From assembly GCA_964387285.1 (NCBI GenBank), contig CAYLWO010000020.1, positions 4,184 to 68,183 on the forward strand: DNA of 64,000 bases. Direction: 5' to 3'. This document shows, piece after piece, positions 44,887 to 53,846 of the stretch. The notes beneath the pieces are model-generated. The model worked only from the letters and a program-made list of their open reading frames with translations, was not told the DNA's origin and searched no databases. Made by a program: the position numbers and the translations under genes. The stretch comes from Anaerohabitans sp964387285 (lineage in GTDB: Bacteria; Zhuqueibacterota; Zhuqueibacteria; Residuimicrobiales; Residuimicrobiaceae). Each line of letters starts with the position of its first letter. Position 1 is the first letter of the stretch.

Positions 44887-45378
44887 TTACTTGCCTCTTT
44901 GTCCGGCATGCGCGTCCAGCATCAGCAAAGCGTGTCCCTTGGTTCCGGCCATCTTGATCTTGGCCACCCAGGCTTCCATATTGGCTTCCTCTTCAACCTG
45001 CTCATTGACGAACCAGTCGAGAAAACTCTTGGACGCGTGGTCGTTCTTTTTGACGGCTAGATCTACCAGTTCGTGAATGCTTTTGGTGACGAATTTCTCA
45101 TGTTCCAGGGTTAGGTCGAAAATCTCTTCGATATCTTTATAATCCGTTTGTGGTTTGTCGATTTTTTCCAGCACCACGCGGCCGCCCCGTTCATTGACAT
45201 GTTTGTATATTTTCATGGCATGCCCCCACTCTTCCTGCGCCTGCGCTTGAAAAAATCCGGCAAAACCATCCAGGAATTGATCGCTCAGGTAAGCGGACAT
45301 GGCCAGATAAAAATAGCTGGAGTACATCTCTTTGTTAATCTGCTCGTTCAGCGCTTTTTCCATCTCTTTTGACAACAT
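44887..45378 (-). CDS. ftn: ferritin (FtnA type)
   Basis: 163 residues, non-haem ferritin that stores iron in a 24-subunit shell. Ferroxidase ligands fall exactly on E. coli FtnA numbering: Glu17, Glu50, His53, Glu94 and Gln127 (QAQEEWGHAM, LEHEKFV, NEQVEEE). N-terminus MLSKEMEKALNEQINKEM is typical. No haem-ligand Met pattern of bacterioferritin is seen. AAGGAGAACAGCC precedes the ATG at 45378. It is its own unit with a strong terminator; a Fur box was not located. Confidence 0.97.
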   Translation of the reverse strand: MLSKEMEKALNEQINKEMYSSYFYLAMSAYLSDQFLDGFAGFFQAQAQEEWGHAMKIYKHVNERGGRVVLEKIDKPQTDYKDIEEIFDLTLEHEKFVTKSIHELVDLAVKKNDHASKSFLDWFVNEQVEEEANMEAWVAKIKMAGTKGHALLMLDAHAGQRGK

Positions 45379-45478
45379 GGCTGTTCTCCTTTATAAATGG
45401 GTTATAATTATATTTCAAACAATGTAACAATAAAAAATGAAAAAAATTCCCAAATTGCCGCATGGGGACCGATTTTTA

Positions 45479-47068
45479 TCACAATAGGACCGCCATAAGC
45501 TGTACAAGCAGGACCTTGAGCACCAGGGCAAGGGGATATACGGCAGCATAAGCCACGTGCGGTGCGCTGCTTTCGGTCATCGAATCGACCGCAGCCAATC
45601 CCGGCGTACTGGTCATGCCACCGGTCAAAGCGCCGAGAAAACTGAGAAAGTTCAGTTTGACAATCCGGCTGGTTACCAACGTAGCCAACAGCATCGGTAT
45701 GATGGTAATTGCGGCAGCAAATCCTAACAGCTGAAAGCCGTGTTCGTTGACTGCTTCGCCCATGTGGCGACCGGCTTCGGTGCCGATGCAGGTTAAAAAG
45801 AGCAACAATCCCAACTGTCGCAACACCTGATTGCCGGTGCTGGACAGGGTCCAGATGACCGGCCCGGTTTTACCCAGGCGGCTCAACAGCAACGCTGCAG
45901 CCAACACGCCTCCGGTCAGACCCAATTGAAAAGAGAGACCGGCAAAAAAGGGAATGCGCAAACGGCCCAGGAGCACACCCAGGGTGACGCCGAGAAAAAT
46001 CGGCAGAAAATCGGTCTCGGAAATGCTTTTAACATTATTGCCGAGCAAATCGGATACCTGCGCCATGTTGTCCACATCGCACGCCACCATTAATTTGTCG
46101 CCGAAACGCAAGGTGCTCTGTGGAGTTGGGGTGATATCCACACTGCTGCGACGGATGCGCGTGACCGTGGCGTTGTAATTGGCCAGCAGGTTCAGTTCCG
46201 CCAAAGACTTGTTGATTACTTTTTTATTGGTGACCAGAATCCATTGCACGTCATAGCCGCGACTGAGCGGCACCTCCTGCACGGTCTCGGGTCCGATCAA
46301 TAAAGAGACTTTTTCAAGAGCTTCATGGACGCCCACGGCTTTGACCATGTCGCCCAGATATAACCGGCTGGCCGGCGTGGGCGTCACCACGTGTCCGGCA
46401 TGCCAGATGCGGGAGATGGTGGCCTGGGTCATGCTGCGGATGTTCAATTCGCCGATGGATTTAGCGTCGACATTTTTGTTTTCCACTATGAAATTGCGAT
46501 TCACAATGGGCGGAAACGCAGAGGCTTCACTTCTTTGATACTGTGCATGCTCTTCGGCAAGATTCACTCGACGGAGGCGCGGTAAGATACGAATAAAAAG
46601 CACGACCGCCAGCACGGCCAATGGATAGGCAACACTATAGCCGATGGAAGCCATGGGCGAATGGGTCGCTTCGATGGCTGCTGCCAGGCCTGGCGTGCTG
46701 GTCAAAGCGCCGGCAAACAACCCGCAGGCCAGTCCGGCATCCAATTTTAACAACCAGGCCAACGCAATCGTCAACAAACACGCCAAAGACACAACCAGTA
46801 CCGGCGGAACCAACAGCGTTATTTCTTTTTTTCGAAGGGAATTTAAAAATCCCGGACCAGCCTGAATGCCGATGGTAAAGATAAAAAACAGCAGACCGAT
46901 GGTTTGCACTTCTGCCGGCGTCTGATAACCTAAATGGCCGAACAACAAAGCGACAAAAATGACGGCCGTAGCGTCCAACGAAACACCACGTACGTTGATG
47001 CGGCCAACGATCAGGCCTATCGTGATGATAAGAAAAAGAATAAAATAACTTGCATCGAATAACGACAT
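45479..47068 (-). CDS. AspT/YidE/YbjL-family membrane transporter
   Basis: 529 residues in the duplicated-domain plan of the AspT-YidE-YbjL family: five or six membrane helices, two central TrkA_C (RCK_C) domains (about 195-345, PLSRGYDVQWILVTNKK and TPTPQSTLRFGDKLMV), then a second membrane half. The repeated signature GALTSTPGLAAA (near 135) and GGMTSTPGLAAVDSM (near 495) marks each half. Members exchange small anions or amino acids such as aspartate and alanine; the substrate is not predicted. The RCK_C domains suggest ligand gating. Divergent from the rhodanese gene with a 253-base AT-rich region between them. Confidence 0.9.
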   Translation of the reverse strand: MSLFDASYFILFLIITIGLIVGRINVRGVSLDATAVIFVALLFGHLGYQTPAEVQTIGLLFFIFTIGIQAGPGFLNSLRKKEITLLVPPVLVVSLACLLTIALAWLLKLDAGLACGLFAGALTSTPGLAAAIEATHSPMASIGYSVAYPLAVLAVVLFIRILPRLRRVNLAEEHAQYQRSEASAFPPIVNRNFIVENKNVDAKSIGELNIRSMTQATISRIWHAGHVVTPTPASRLYLGDMVKAVGVHEALEKVSLLIGPETVQEVPLSRGYDVQWILVTNKKVINKSLAELNLLANYNATVTRIRRSSVDITPTPQSTLRFGDKLMVACDVDNMAQVSDLLGNNVKSISETDFLPIFLGVTLGVLLGRLRIPFFAGLSFQLGLTGGVLAAALLLSRLGKTGPVIWTLSSTGNQVLRQLGLLLFLTCIGTEAGRHMGEAVNEHGFQLLGFAAAITIIPMLLATLVTSRIVKLNFLSFLGALTGGMTSTPGLAAVDSMTESSAPHVAYAAVYPLALVLKVLLVQLMAVLL

Positions 47069-47321
47069 GATTAACCTTAAATTTTTTCAATTTAACAAAA
47101 AATTGATTATTTTCAAAAATATAATTACCTTTTTGTACTCTGAATAATGGCATTATCCTTGCAACAGATAGAAAAATTACGGAATTTTGTCATTTCAAGG
47201 CTGTTTTAAAATGATCGTAAATGATCAATAAAATGTTTTTAAGACAGTTACAAATGTTGCATAAAGGCCACAAAAGGATTCTATATCACTCAATAAAAGC
47301 GCTTTTCAGCCAGAGGAAGAG

Positions 47322-47846
47322 ATGAACAAAAGCCTCAGGGAATCTATTTATATCATTGCAATAGCTGCTGCAATAGGCATCGCCGCGTTGCCATTTCATC
47401 CCAAGGCAGCCAAATGGTCGGCGCATCGGCCGGCCATGACCACAGCTGATGATTCAATTTACAGCGTCGAGCTCCCTTCTTTGCACATGAAACCGCGAGA
47501 CATGGAACAGGCCAGGATCATCAGTGGCTCTGCCTTGCGCATACTCGTACAACGTAATGCGGCGATATTGATCGACGCCCGTACATTGGCCGAATATCAG
47601 TCCGGTCATTTACCGCAAGCCGTGGCTTTGCCATTTGAAGAGCTTTCAGAGCGTATGGAACAGTTGCTTAGACTCCCCAAGGATCAATGGCTTGTCACCT
47701 ATTGCGATGGTCCGCCCTGCGACCTTTCTCATCTGTTGGCGCAGGTGCTTAAACAGAACGGATTTCAATATGTCGCTATTTACGATGCGGGAGTCGACGA
47801 CTGGAAAGCAGGCAACGGCAAGCTGAATCAGGGAGACCGGCCATGA
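47322..47846 (+). CDS. membrane-tethered rhodanese-like protein
   Basis: 174 residues: an N-terminal hydrophobic segment (residues 8-24, IYIIAIAAAIGIAALPF) that serves as signal or anchor, a spacer, and a rhodanese domain (about 65-165) with LIDARTLAEYQSGHLPQAVALP and active loop YCDGPPCDLS, whose first Cys is the expected catalytic residue. The second Cys five residues later is unusual in position. Such periplasmic rhodaneses move sulfane sulfur or sense redox state. The TGA-ATG junction overlaps the MauE/DoxX gene by 4 bases, so both products probably work together. GAGGAAGAG precedes the start. Confidence 0.9.
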   Translation: MNKSLRESIYIIAIAAAIGIAALPFHPKAAKWSAHRPAMTTADDSIYSVELPSLHMKPRDMEQARIISGSALRILVQRNAAILIDARTLAEYQSGHLPQAVALPFEELSERMEQLLRLPKDQWLVTYCDGPPCDLSHLLAQVLKQNGFQYVAIYDAGVDDWKAGNGKLNQGDRP

Positions 47847-48268
47847 ACAACAAGATAGAAAAGATCGTTGTGCTGTTCCTGCGCTGGTTTTTAGGCGTGG
47901 TGTTTATTTATGCAGCAGTGGGAAAGATCATGGATCCGAGTACCTTTGCCGGTCAGATTGACAACTATCGCATACTGCCGTATATTTTTATCGGACCCAT
48001 GGCCGCCATTTTGCCCTGGGTGGAGTTGCTCTGTGGATTATTGCTAATCATCGGCCGCTGGCTCAACGGGGCTTCTCTTCTGACCATAGCGATGAATGTG
48101 GTCTTTATCATAGCCATTGCTTCAGCCATGATCCGCGGACTGGATATCGAATGCGGCTGTTTCAGTTTGCAGTCGCAAGGATCACAGGTGGGCCTGCGCC
48201 GCATTTTGGAAGACGTTATTTTCCTAGTCTCTGCGGCACTGATTTGGCGGCATGTGATGCGAAAGTAA
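47843..48268 (+). CDS. MauE/DoxX-family membrane protein
   Basis: 141 residues with four membrane segments. LGVVFIYAAVGKIMDPSTFA at the start and LPWVELLCGLLLIIG in the middle are the DoxX/MauE pattern, and IECGCFSL near residue 105 carries the Cys pair (CGC) of MauE-like proteins. MauE relatives with rhodanese or thioredoxin partners are thought to handle periplasmic sulfur or disulfide chemistry. Translation is coupled to the rhodanese gene by a 4-base overlap. Confidence 0.9.
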   Translation: MNNKIEKIVVLFLRWFLGVVFIYAAVGKIMDPSTFAGQIDNYRILPYIFIGPMAAILPWVELLCGLLLIIGRWLNGASLLTIAMNVVFIIAIASAMIRGLDIECGCFSLQSQGSQVGLRRILEDVIFLVSAALIWRHVMRK

Positions 48269-48372
48269 GCGGCTTAAAAACAGCGTTTTTCACCGGCTCC
48301 AGTGTATGAGAAATCCGTTTTATCCGTTCAATCCGCGTTCGTTTTACCTCATTTCTACATGCAAAGAGAATA

Positions 48373-49473
48373 CTACAATTTCCAATCCACTTGCAGAAAT
48401 TGCCGGCTGCCGACATAAACATTATTCATCACCAGCGTCAGCCGGGTGACTGCAGGCCCAATCTTGATAATCGCGCTGCCGCTGTGCTGTAACCACTGTT
48501 CTGAAAAAGCACCGTTTGCTTCGGTTATGCGCCAGGGCAAATCTGTAGTATTGACAATTTCAATAAACCTGCCGCCTTTTTCATCAACATAGTGGACCGG
48601 TTTTAAAGTCACGCTAGCCCTGAACAATGCTTCCAGATACTCTGCCTTGCCGGCCAACGTTTCACCGAACCAGGCCACTGTGCGCCCGGCCATTAACGCC
48701 TCCTTAATGGCGCCCTGGCTTTTGTCTTTGCTGAACACCAGAGTCATGGGCCGCGGCCATTCTTTCAATTTATATTGCAAACTGGTAGCGCCGTGCATAT
48801 CGCTGTCGCAAATCACAGCGAGATTTTTGCTCAGGCACCAATCCAAAGCGATCGGATACCATTCGGTATGATTAAAGACTTCGATGCCGTGCATCAAGCC
48901 CTTGTCATAAATCTTTTGATGTTCCGGCCACCACAATGTGGTGTCCGGTTGCTGCCGTTTCCAACCCGGATGGTTCCATTGAATAAAGGCGCCTTGTTGG
49001 GCTGCGCCGTCCAATGCGGCCATAAAATCGGTTTGGTTCAACACGTTTACATCTTTAAGGAACAACGCATTGAAATGACCCGGCGGCATATTGCGCGAGA
49101 TCTCGCCTGCTTTGATCAGCACCAGGCCCAATTCCCGGCTGCGGGTCAAGGCCAGTTCATAGGAACGATTGTTGTCGCCCATCAATCGGTCTTTGGTCGA
49201 GTCCTTGCGAACATGATCGGTAATGGCGATGACATCCAGCCCGTCCAACCAGGCTTCATAGACCCGGGCATGCGGCCAGACAATGCCGTCGGAAAAAACC
49301 GTATGCATGTGCAAGTCGCACTTTAGCGTCTGCAGGCCAAGGATGTCGGGTACGCGCACTTGCGTACGCACCAAAGGATTGGATATCTCGCGAACCGGAG
49401 TGTTGTTCATATTTTGACCGAGCGCCATCGCCGCCGCCAGGATCAAAACCATTGTGATGCAATAACGTTTCAT
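48373..49473 (-). CDS. exported PHP-domain phosphoesterase (Sb-PDE-like)
   Basis: 366 residues from the ATG at 49473, which has GAGGAG 7 bases upstream and a signal peptide (KRYCITMVLILAAAMALG); the frame extends 5 codons further. A PHP fold follows: DLHMHTVFSDG (His-His-Asp motif I), AITDHVR (motif II), a middle GEIS and WNHPGWKRQ (motif III, His), and CDSDMHG (Asp, His) near 230. A C-terminal beta domain (about 270-366) follows. The closest labelled group I recall is Sb-PDE phosphodiesterases, which cleave phosphodiesters; the substrate here is unknown. It is divergent from the GxGYxYP gene. Confidence 0.85.
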   Translation of the reverse strand: MKRYCITMVLILAAAMALGQNMNNTPVREISNPLVRTQVRVPDILGLQTLKCDLHMHTVFSDGIVWPHARVYEAWLDGLDVIAITDHVRKDSTKDRLMGDNNRSYELALTRSRELGLVLIKAGEISRNMPPGHFNALFLKDVNVLNQTDFMAALDGAAQQGAFIQWNHPGWKRQQPDTTLWWPEHQKIYDKGLMHGIEVFNHTEWYPIALDWCLSKNLAVICDSDMHGATSLQYKLKEWPRPMTLVFSKDKSQGAIKEALMAGRTVAWFGETLAGKAEYLEALFRASVTLKPVHYVDEKGGRFIEIVNTTDLPWRITEANGAFSEQWLQHSGSAIIKIGPAVTRLTLVMNNVYVGSRQFLQVDWKL

Positions 49474-49685
49474 ACCGCAGCTCCTCATGCATGGTGTTCA
49501 ATTTTTGATTTCAATCATATACAAAAAATTATTCAAGAATGCAAATAACAAAATTGTAACACAGGCAATGAACGGCAATAATGCCCGTTCCGTGGCCTGA
49601 GACAGGTTGTTTTTTTCTTGCAATTCGTTTGCGCATTGGTTATCTTGCGATTTGACATTCCGGATTAAAACAGGAAGTTTGTGTT

Positions 49686-51731
49686 ATGTGGGTAAAAACA
49701 GGGTTGCGCTTTTTATTGTTTGCATGGGTTGTCTCAGTCCATGCCGCTTCGTTTGTCGGTCGCTGGAAACTGGTTCCGGAAAAAAGCAATGAAATCAGTT
49801 TATACAAAACCCTGACTTTGGATATCTCGCAATCCGGAGACATATTATCTGTTATTCAAATCTGGGGAACCGGACGCAGTCTGAGCGACACTTTGTTGCT
49901 GCCCCTGGATGGCAGCGCCAGCACCACAACGGCGCGCTCGCGCGTTTGGCCAAACAATGTTTTTATGGCCGTTTCCCGACAGCCGGGCTCTCTGCGTCAG
50001 GCCCGACTTGCAGATAAATCCGGACAGGGATTTAAAATCGAAGAAAAATATTCCATATGGGTTTCACAAGGTCAACGAACTTGCATCAGCGAAAGCGTTT
50101 ACCAAATGCAGGAAGACCAGTCCCTGTTGCTGACTGTAGCAAGACCGACGCGTTCGGCAAAGGAGCAATACACCTTTATCCGCGATCAGGCGCAGTCTGC
50201 CTTTTTCATGAACATGAGCGATGACTGGACTCTGGACGGCAAATTGCCGGAACAGGCCATGCTCATCTCTTTGCAGGGACTGGTTAATGACGGCGCACCC
50301 CGGCTCTACTTTGTCTATGGCCCCAAATGGGATTTTCGCTTTACGCCCGCCATGCTGGATTTTTATCGCGATAAAAAGGGATTCAAATTCAGCCGGCTCG
50401 ATTCAGCCGAACAAGCTCTCAAAACTTTTCTTCCTTTTGTCAAGGGCTACATAGTCTGGGACAAAAACGTACGCACCTCTCTTATTGTTGCCTTTACCCT
50501 GGCCGGATTGGAAAAGGCCATTGTGGTTTCTGAAGAGATGCTGCCGTTGGTGCAGAAATTCAACCTGCGCCAGATTGCGGACTATCGAGGCCGGTTCACC
50601 GGCCAGAAAGACATCGACATCTATACCTGGGCGTATCAACAGTATTGGCCGCGATGCAGCCGGGACTTTATTGTCTGGATGGGCGGCGAAGCCGGAAAAA
50701 CCATGCGGCCCGGTGTCGCCGATTTCGGCATTCTCAAGGCCGCCTTTTTTACCGACCTATCCACCGAAGAGATCGATGTGGAAGAGTATGGTCTGGCGAA
50801 AAAAATTCTCAGTGAAATGAAATCCATGTCCATGGTTATGGGTTGGCACTCCTATGCCAAGGATAAGGAACGGGATCATGTCAAACTCTGCTCCAGCTTT
50901 GCTCTGCGTGTCGAGGGCTTGCACACGCTGCCCAACCTGAGTTTCAGCCATCAGACGCCGGCCACGCCCGGATTTAAATTTAAAAATCAACACAACGTGA
51001 TTCCCGGAAAACAATATACACCCGGGAAAAAAGTTTACATCTCTTGTATTCAGACCGATTGTCTCGGTTTAGGGGCATGGACGCGGCCGGGACGCGGCAG
51101 CATGCCCTATGCGTGGGAAGTGACCATGAACTGGGTGTGGCTGGCGCCATCGATGTTGGAGTATTTTTACTCTCAGGCCACGCCGAACGATTATTTTATC
51201 GGTTCCCTGGGCGGTCCCGGTTACATGTACCCTAAAGCCATTCCGCCGAAATATCTGCCACAGGTGGTGGCCAAGGCCTACGAGCTCATGCAACAACTGG
51301 ATCTTAATATATTCGAAATCATGGATTATTCAGAGGGCGCAACGGTTGAAGGCAACAGCGAACTGACCAAAGAGGTGGTGGACGCTTTTTATACCGGCAT
51401 GCCCGACATCCTGGGGTTGGCGAACGGATATGCGCCCTCGTTCTCTTTTACCGTGCGCGACGGTAAACCGCTGATCTCATTCGATTATTATTTATCTGAA
51501 ACGCGACCGGCCGAGCAGGCGGTGCAGGATCTGCGCGAATTGGCCGCGGTCAACCAAAAAAGGCCTTATTTTTGCCTGGTGCATGTGCGTGAATGGAGCG
51601 ACATCGACCATGTTAAACGGATTCTCGATCAATTAGGGCCGGATTTTGAAATCGTAGCTTTGGATATCTTTATGAAAATGGCCGGCAGTCAACCGACGTT
51701 TACGGAAAAATTACTGGAAGGAGTGCAATAA
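49686..51731 (+). CDS. exported GxGYxYP-family protein with N-terminal lipocalin-like domain
   Basis: 681 residues. Signal peptide (MWVKTGLRFLLFAWVVSVHA), then a beta-rich N-terminal domain (about 20-165, FVGRWKLVP opening, lipocalin-like strands), then the two GxGYxYP halves, with GSLGGPGYMYP near 510 giving the family name. Conserved acidic and aromatic residues (EVTMNWVWLAP, EIMDYSEGATVEG) fit a putative glycoside hydrolase, but no activity has been established that I know of. A uronate epimerase gene follows with a 1-base stop-start overlap, so pectin- or alginate-derived sugar breakdown is likely. The N-terminal extra domain is unusual. Confidence 0.85.
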   Translation: MWVKTGLRFLLFAWVVSVHAASFVGRWKLVPEKSNEISLYKTLTLDISQSGDILSVIQIWGTGRSLSDTLLLPLDGSASTTTARSRVWPNNVFMAVSRQPGSLRQARLADKSGQGFKIEEKYSIWVSQGQRTCISESVYQMQEDQSLLLTVARPTRSAKEQYTFIRDQAQSAFFMNMSDDWTLDGKLPEQAMLISLQGLVNDGAPRLYFVYGPKWDFRFTPAMLDFYRDKKGFKFSRLDSAEQALKTFLPFVKGYIVWDKNVRTSLIVAFTLAGLEKAIVVSEEMLPLVQKFNLRQIADYRGRFTGQKDIDIYTWAYQQYWPRCSRDFIVWMGGEAGKTMRPGVADFGILKAAFFTDLSTEEIDVEEYGLAKKILSEMKSMSMVMGWHSYAKDKERDHVKLCSSFALRVEGLHTLPNLSFSHQTPATPGFKFKNQHNVIPGKQYTPGKKVYISCIQTDCLGLGAWTRPGRGSMPYAWEVTMNWVWLAPSMLEYFYSQATPNDYFIGSLGGPGYMYPKAIPPKYLPQVVAKAYELMQQLDLNIFEIMDYSEGATVEGNSELTKEVVDAFYTGMPDILGLANGYAPSFSFTVRDGKPLISFDYYLSETRPAEQAVQDLRELAAVNQKRPYFCLVHVREWSDIDHVKRILDQLGPDFEIVALDIFMKMAGSQPTFTEKLLEGVQ

Positions 51732-52975
51732 TGAAAATCCAAAAATACACCATCGGCATCGGCGACCGCTTTGGTCATGAGGGGCAGGCGCAGTTGCAGG
51801 CTTTTATCAAAGCGCGCGCAGCCGGCGTTACCGTCATTCCGGTATGGAATAAATCCAATCGCGAGCACACCCTGATCGGCACCTCGCCGGCGGATACGCG
51901 TCGTGAAGCCGATACCGCGGTCCAGGCGCTGAACTGGAACGACGCTTATTATGTGGATGCGGATCATATCAATGTCAAAAACGTCGACGGTTTTATCAGC
52001 CACAGTGATTTTTTCACACTGGACGTGGCGGACTATATCGGCCAGACGCCGGCGCCGGCATCGGTGCAGGATTTTTTAGCCGTTAATAAAAAATATCTGG
52101 GCAAACTCACCATTCCCGGCATTACCGAACCTCTAATAATTACGGAAGCGTCGCTCAGCGATATTGCGGGTAAATTTCTCTTTGCCGTGGAAGAGGCGGC
52201 CAGGATATTCAAACATATATGCAGTCAAAAACCGGCGGAGCAATTGGTCGTCGAAGTGTCCATGGATGAAGCGCACAAGCCGCAAACGCCGGCCGAGTTG
52301 CTGTTCATCCTCTCCGCCATCAGCCATGCCGGCATTCCGGCGCAGACCATCGCGCCGAAATTCACCGGCCGTTTTAACAAAGGCGTGGATTATGTCGGCG
52401 ACATTGAACAGTTCAGCAAAGAGTTTGAAGAGGATCTCTGCGTCATCAAATTCGCCATAAAGGAATTTTCGCTTCCTGAAAATCTCAAACTGAGCGTGCA
52501 CTCGGGCAGCGATAAATTTTCCATATACGGACGCATTCGCGATGCTTTGCGCCAGCATGACGCAGGCCTGCATCTAAAGACTGCCGGCACCACCTGGCTG
52601 GAAGAGGTCATCGGTCTGGCCGAAGCCGGCGGCGACGGATTGACCATTGCACAGGAGGTGTATCGCAGCAGCCTGCAACGCTTTGACGAAGTGTGTGCGC
52701 CGTATGCGACGGTCATCGACATTGATAAAAACAAACTGCCCACGCCGCAGATGGTCAACGCCTGGACCGGCCAACAGTTCTGCGATGCCTTGCGGCACGA
52801 TCTATCCTGCCCTTCGTTCAATCCGCATTTTCGCCAGTTGATACATGTGGGCTTTCGCGTGGCCGCCGAGATGGGCGACACATACTACAACGCGCTGAAA
52901 AAACACCGGCAGGTGATCGCCAAAAACGTGGAAACGAATTTGTTCGAGCGGCATATAAAAAAGCTGTTTCTGTAA
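51731..52975 (+). CDS. uxaE: tagaturonate epimerase family protein
   Basis: 414 residues, close to UxaE from Thermotoga-type genomes, which interconverts D-tagaturonate and D-fructuronate in galacturonate breakdown. Seen: opening YTIGIGDRFGHEG, PVWNKSNREHT near 37-47, a middle EVSMDEAHKPQTP near 176-188, APKFTGRF near 207-214, LSVHSGSDKFS near 258-268 and AGTTWLEEVIGLA near 288-300. No signal peptide, so cytoplasmic. It overlaps the GxGYxYP gene by one base (TAATG) and is followed by a strong terminator, so the two form a bicistron. Confidence 0.88.
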   Translation: MKIQKYTIGIGDRFGHEGQAQLQAFIKARAAGVTVIPVWNKSNREHTLIGTSPADTRREADTAVQALNWNDAYYVDADHINVKNVDGFISHSDFFTLDVADYIGQTPAPASVQDFLAVNKKYLGKLTIPGITEPLIITEASLSDIAGKFLFAVEEAARIFKHICSQKPAEQLVVEVSMDEAHKPQTPAELLFILSAISHAGIPAQTIAPKFTGRFNKGVDYVGDIEQFSKEFEEDLCVIKFAIKEFSLPENLKLSVHSGSDKFSIYGRIRDALRQHDAGLHLKTAGTTWLEEVIGLAEAGGDGLTIAQEVYRSSLQRFDEVCAPYATVIDIDKNKLPTPQMVNAWTGQQFCDALRHDLSCPSFNPHFRQLIHVGFRVAAEMGDTYYNALKKHRQVIAKNVETNLFERHIKKLFL

Positions 52976-53009
52976 CATTAGCCAAAAATGCTTTTCTAAA
53001 CAATCGCAC

Positions 53010-53042
53010 CAATCTTCGGTCCGGCTTTCGGGCCGAAGATTG
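53010..53042 (+). terminator. rho-independent terminator after uxaE
   Basis: CAATCTTCGGtCCG-GCTTT-CGGgCCGAAGATTG, a long near-perfect stem followed by TTTATTTA; begins 34 bases after the uxaE stop. Confidence 0.9.
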
Positions 53043-53078
53043 TTTATTTACAGGCTTTTAATTTTTTTAGGAAGAAAA

Positions 53079-53321
53079 ATGTTAACTCCAATTGATCCGA
53101 TGAATCGGTCAAATTATGAAAACAAAATTGGCCAAGGAGTTATAGCAGACGTGGCGGGCAGCATCAATTGGACAGAACATTTGTCAAGCTATCGATGGGT
53201 TGGTGCTGGATGGCAAGGCGGAATAGAAAGCCGATTGGGATTTCACAATCGATTAGTTGCAATTAATACAGCAGGAGATATTCACCTGCTTTATCAAATA
53301 TTCGATGAAATCATGATATAG
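53079..53321 (+). CDS. hypothetical protein (80 aa), accessory
   Basis: 80 residues from the ATG at 53079 (TAGGAAGAAAA upstream). Sequence (RSNYENKIGQGVIADVAGSINW near the start, LHLLYQIFDE-type end) has no family I recognise; the middle WRWVGAGWQGG-like stretch is aromatic and glycine-rich. Composition is more AT-rich than the neighbouring genes, suggesting transfer. It is 7 bases upstream of the broken frame at 53328, so the two may have been one operon. Could be a small antitoxin or defence partner, but nothing proves it. Confidence 0.4.
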   Translation: MLTPIDPMNRSNYENKIGQGVIADVAGSINWTEHLSSYRWVGAGWQGGIESRLGFHNRLVAINTAGDIHLLYQIFDEIMI

Positions 53322-53327
53322 GGGCAT

Positions 53328-53846
53328 ATGCCAGCAATAAATAATCAAAATGATAAAGATAAACTAATAACAAGCAAAAATATTTTACATGATGACCATC
53401 AAATTGAAGCAAGTTGGAGCAACATCTGTCTTAGAAGAATAGCCTCTTTTTCAAAAATATAGGCTATGATGGATCCATACAAATGGGCAATATACGATTC
53501 AAGAGTCGGTTTCGCTCTACAAAAAATTATGAATTCAATCAATCTACTAACCGCATATTTACATCTAGCAAATTTTCTCTCTTTTCCGCTCCCACGAAGA
53601 CGTTCCAGAATGGGAGAAGACCAAACTCCCATTAATGGATTTAGAAATCTGTCTTCAAATCGACACGCTAGGTTGGCTTTTTTATATGCAAGCTGGCTGT
53701 TGGCTGAATTAGCTAAATACATGAATAATCCTGTCAATCACTATCCTGTTCCTGAATCGTTCACAACTCACCGGGGAGAAGTAATACCCGCACAATGGAC
53801 CGTCATGCATCTGGAAATGGCGCTCTTTATGTACGGCAGGGAATAG
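53328..53846 (+). pseudogene. gene broken by an in-frame TAG (172 codons)
   Basis: From an ATG at 53328 with AGGGG just upstream, the frame runs 44 codons to RRIASFSKI, meets TAG at 53460-53462, then continues in the same frame with DPYKWAIYDSRVGFAL to the stop at 53846. The junction (SFSK I-stop-A MMDP..Y.IYDSRV) reads as one continuous domain in which an aromatic codon (TAT or TAC) was replaced. The parts LHLEMALFMYGRE-like end and IYDSRV block recall small accessory genes near phage-defence islands, but I cannot name the family. AT-rich codon use suggests transfer and decay. Sequencing error is possible. Confidence 0.55.

Noticed and set aside
53328..53846. Two separate small genes at 53328-53462 and 53466-53846
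   Set aside because: They share one frame and read through as one domain across the TAG; the second start lacks a ribosome site.
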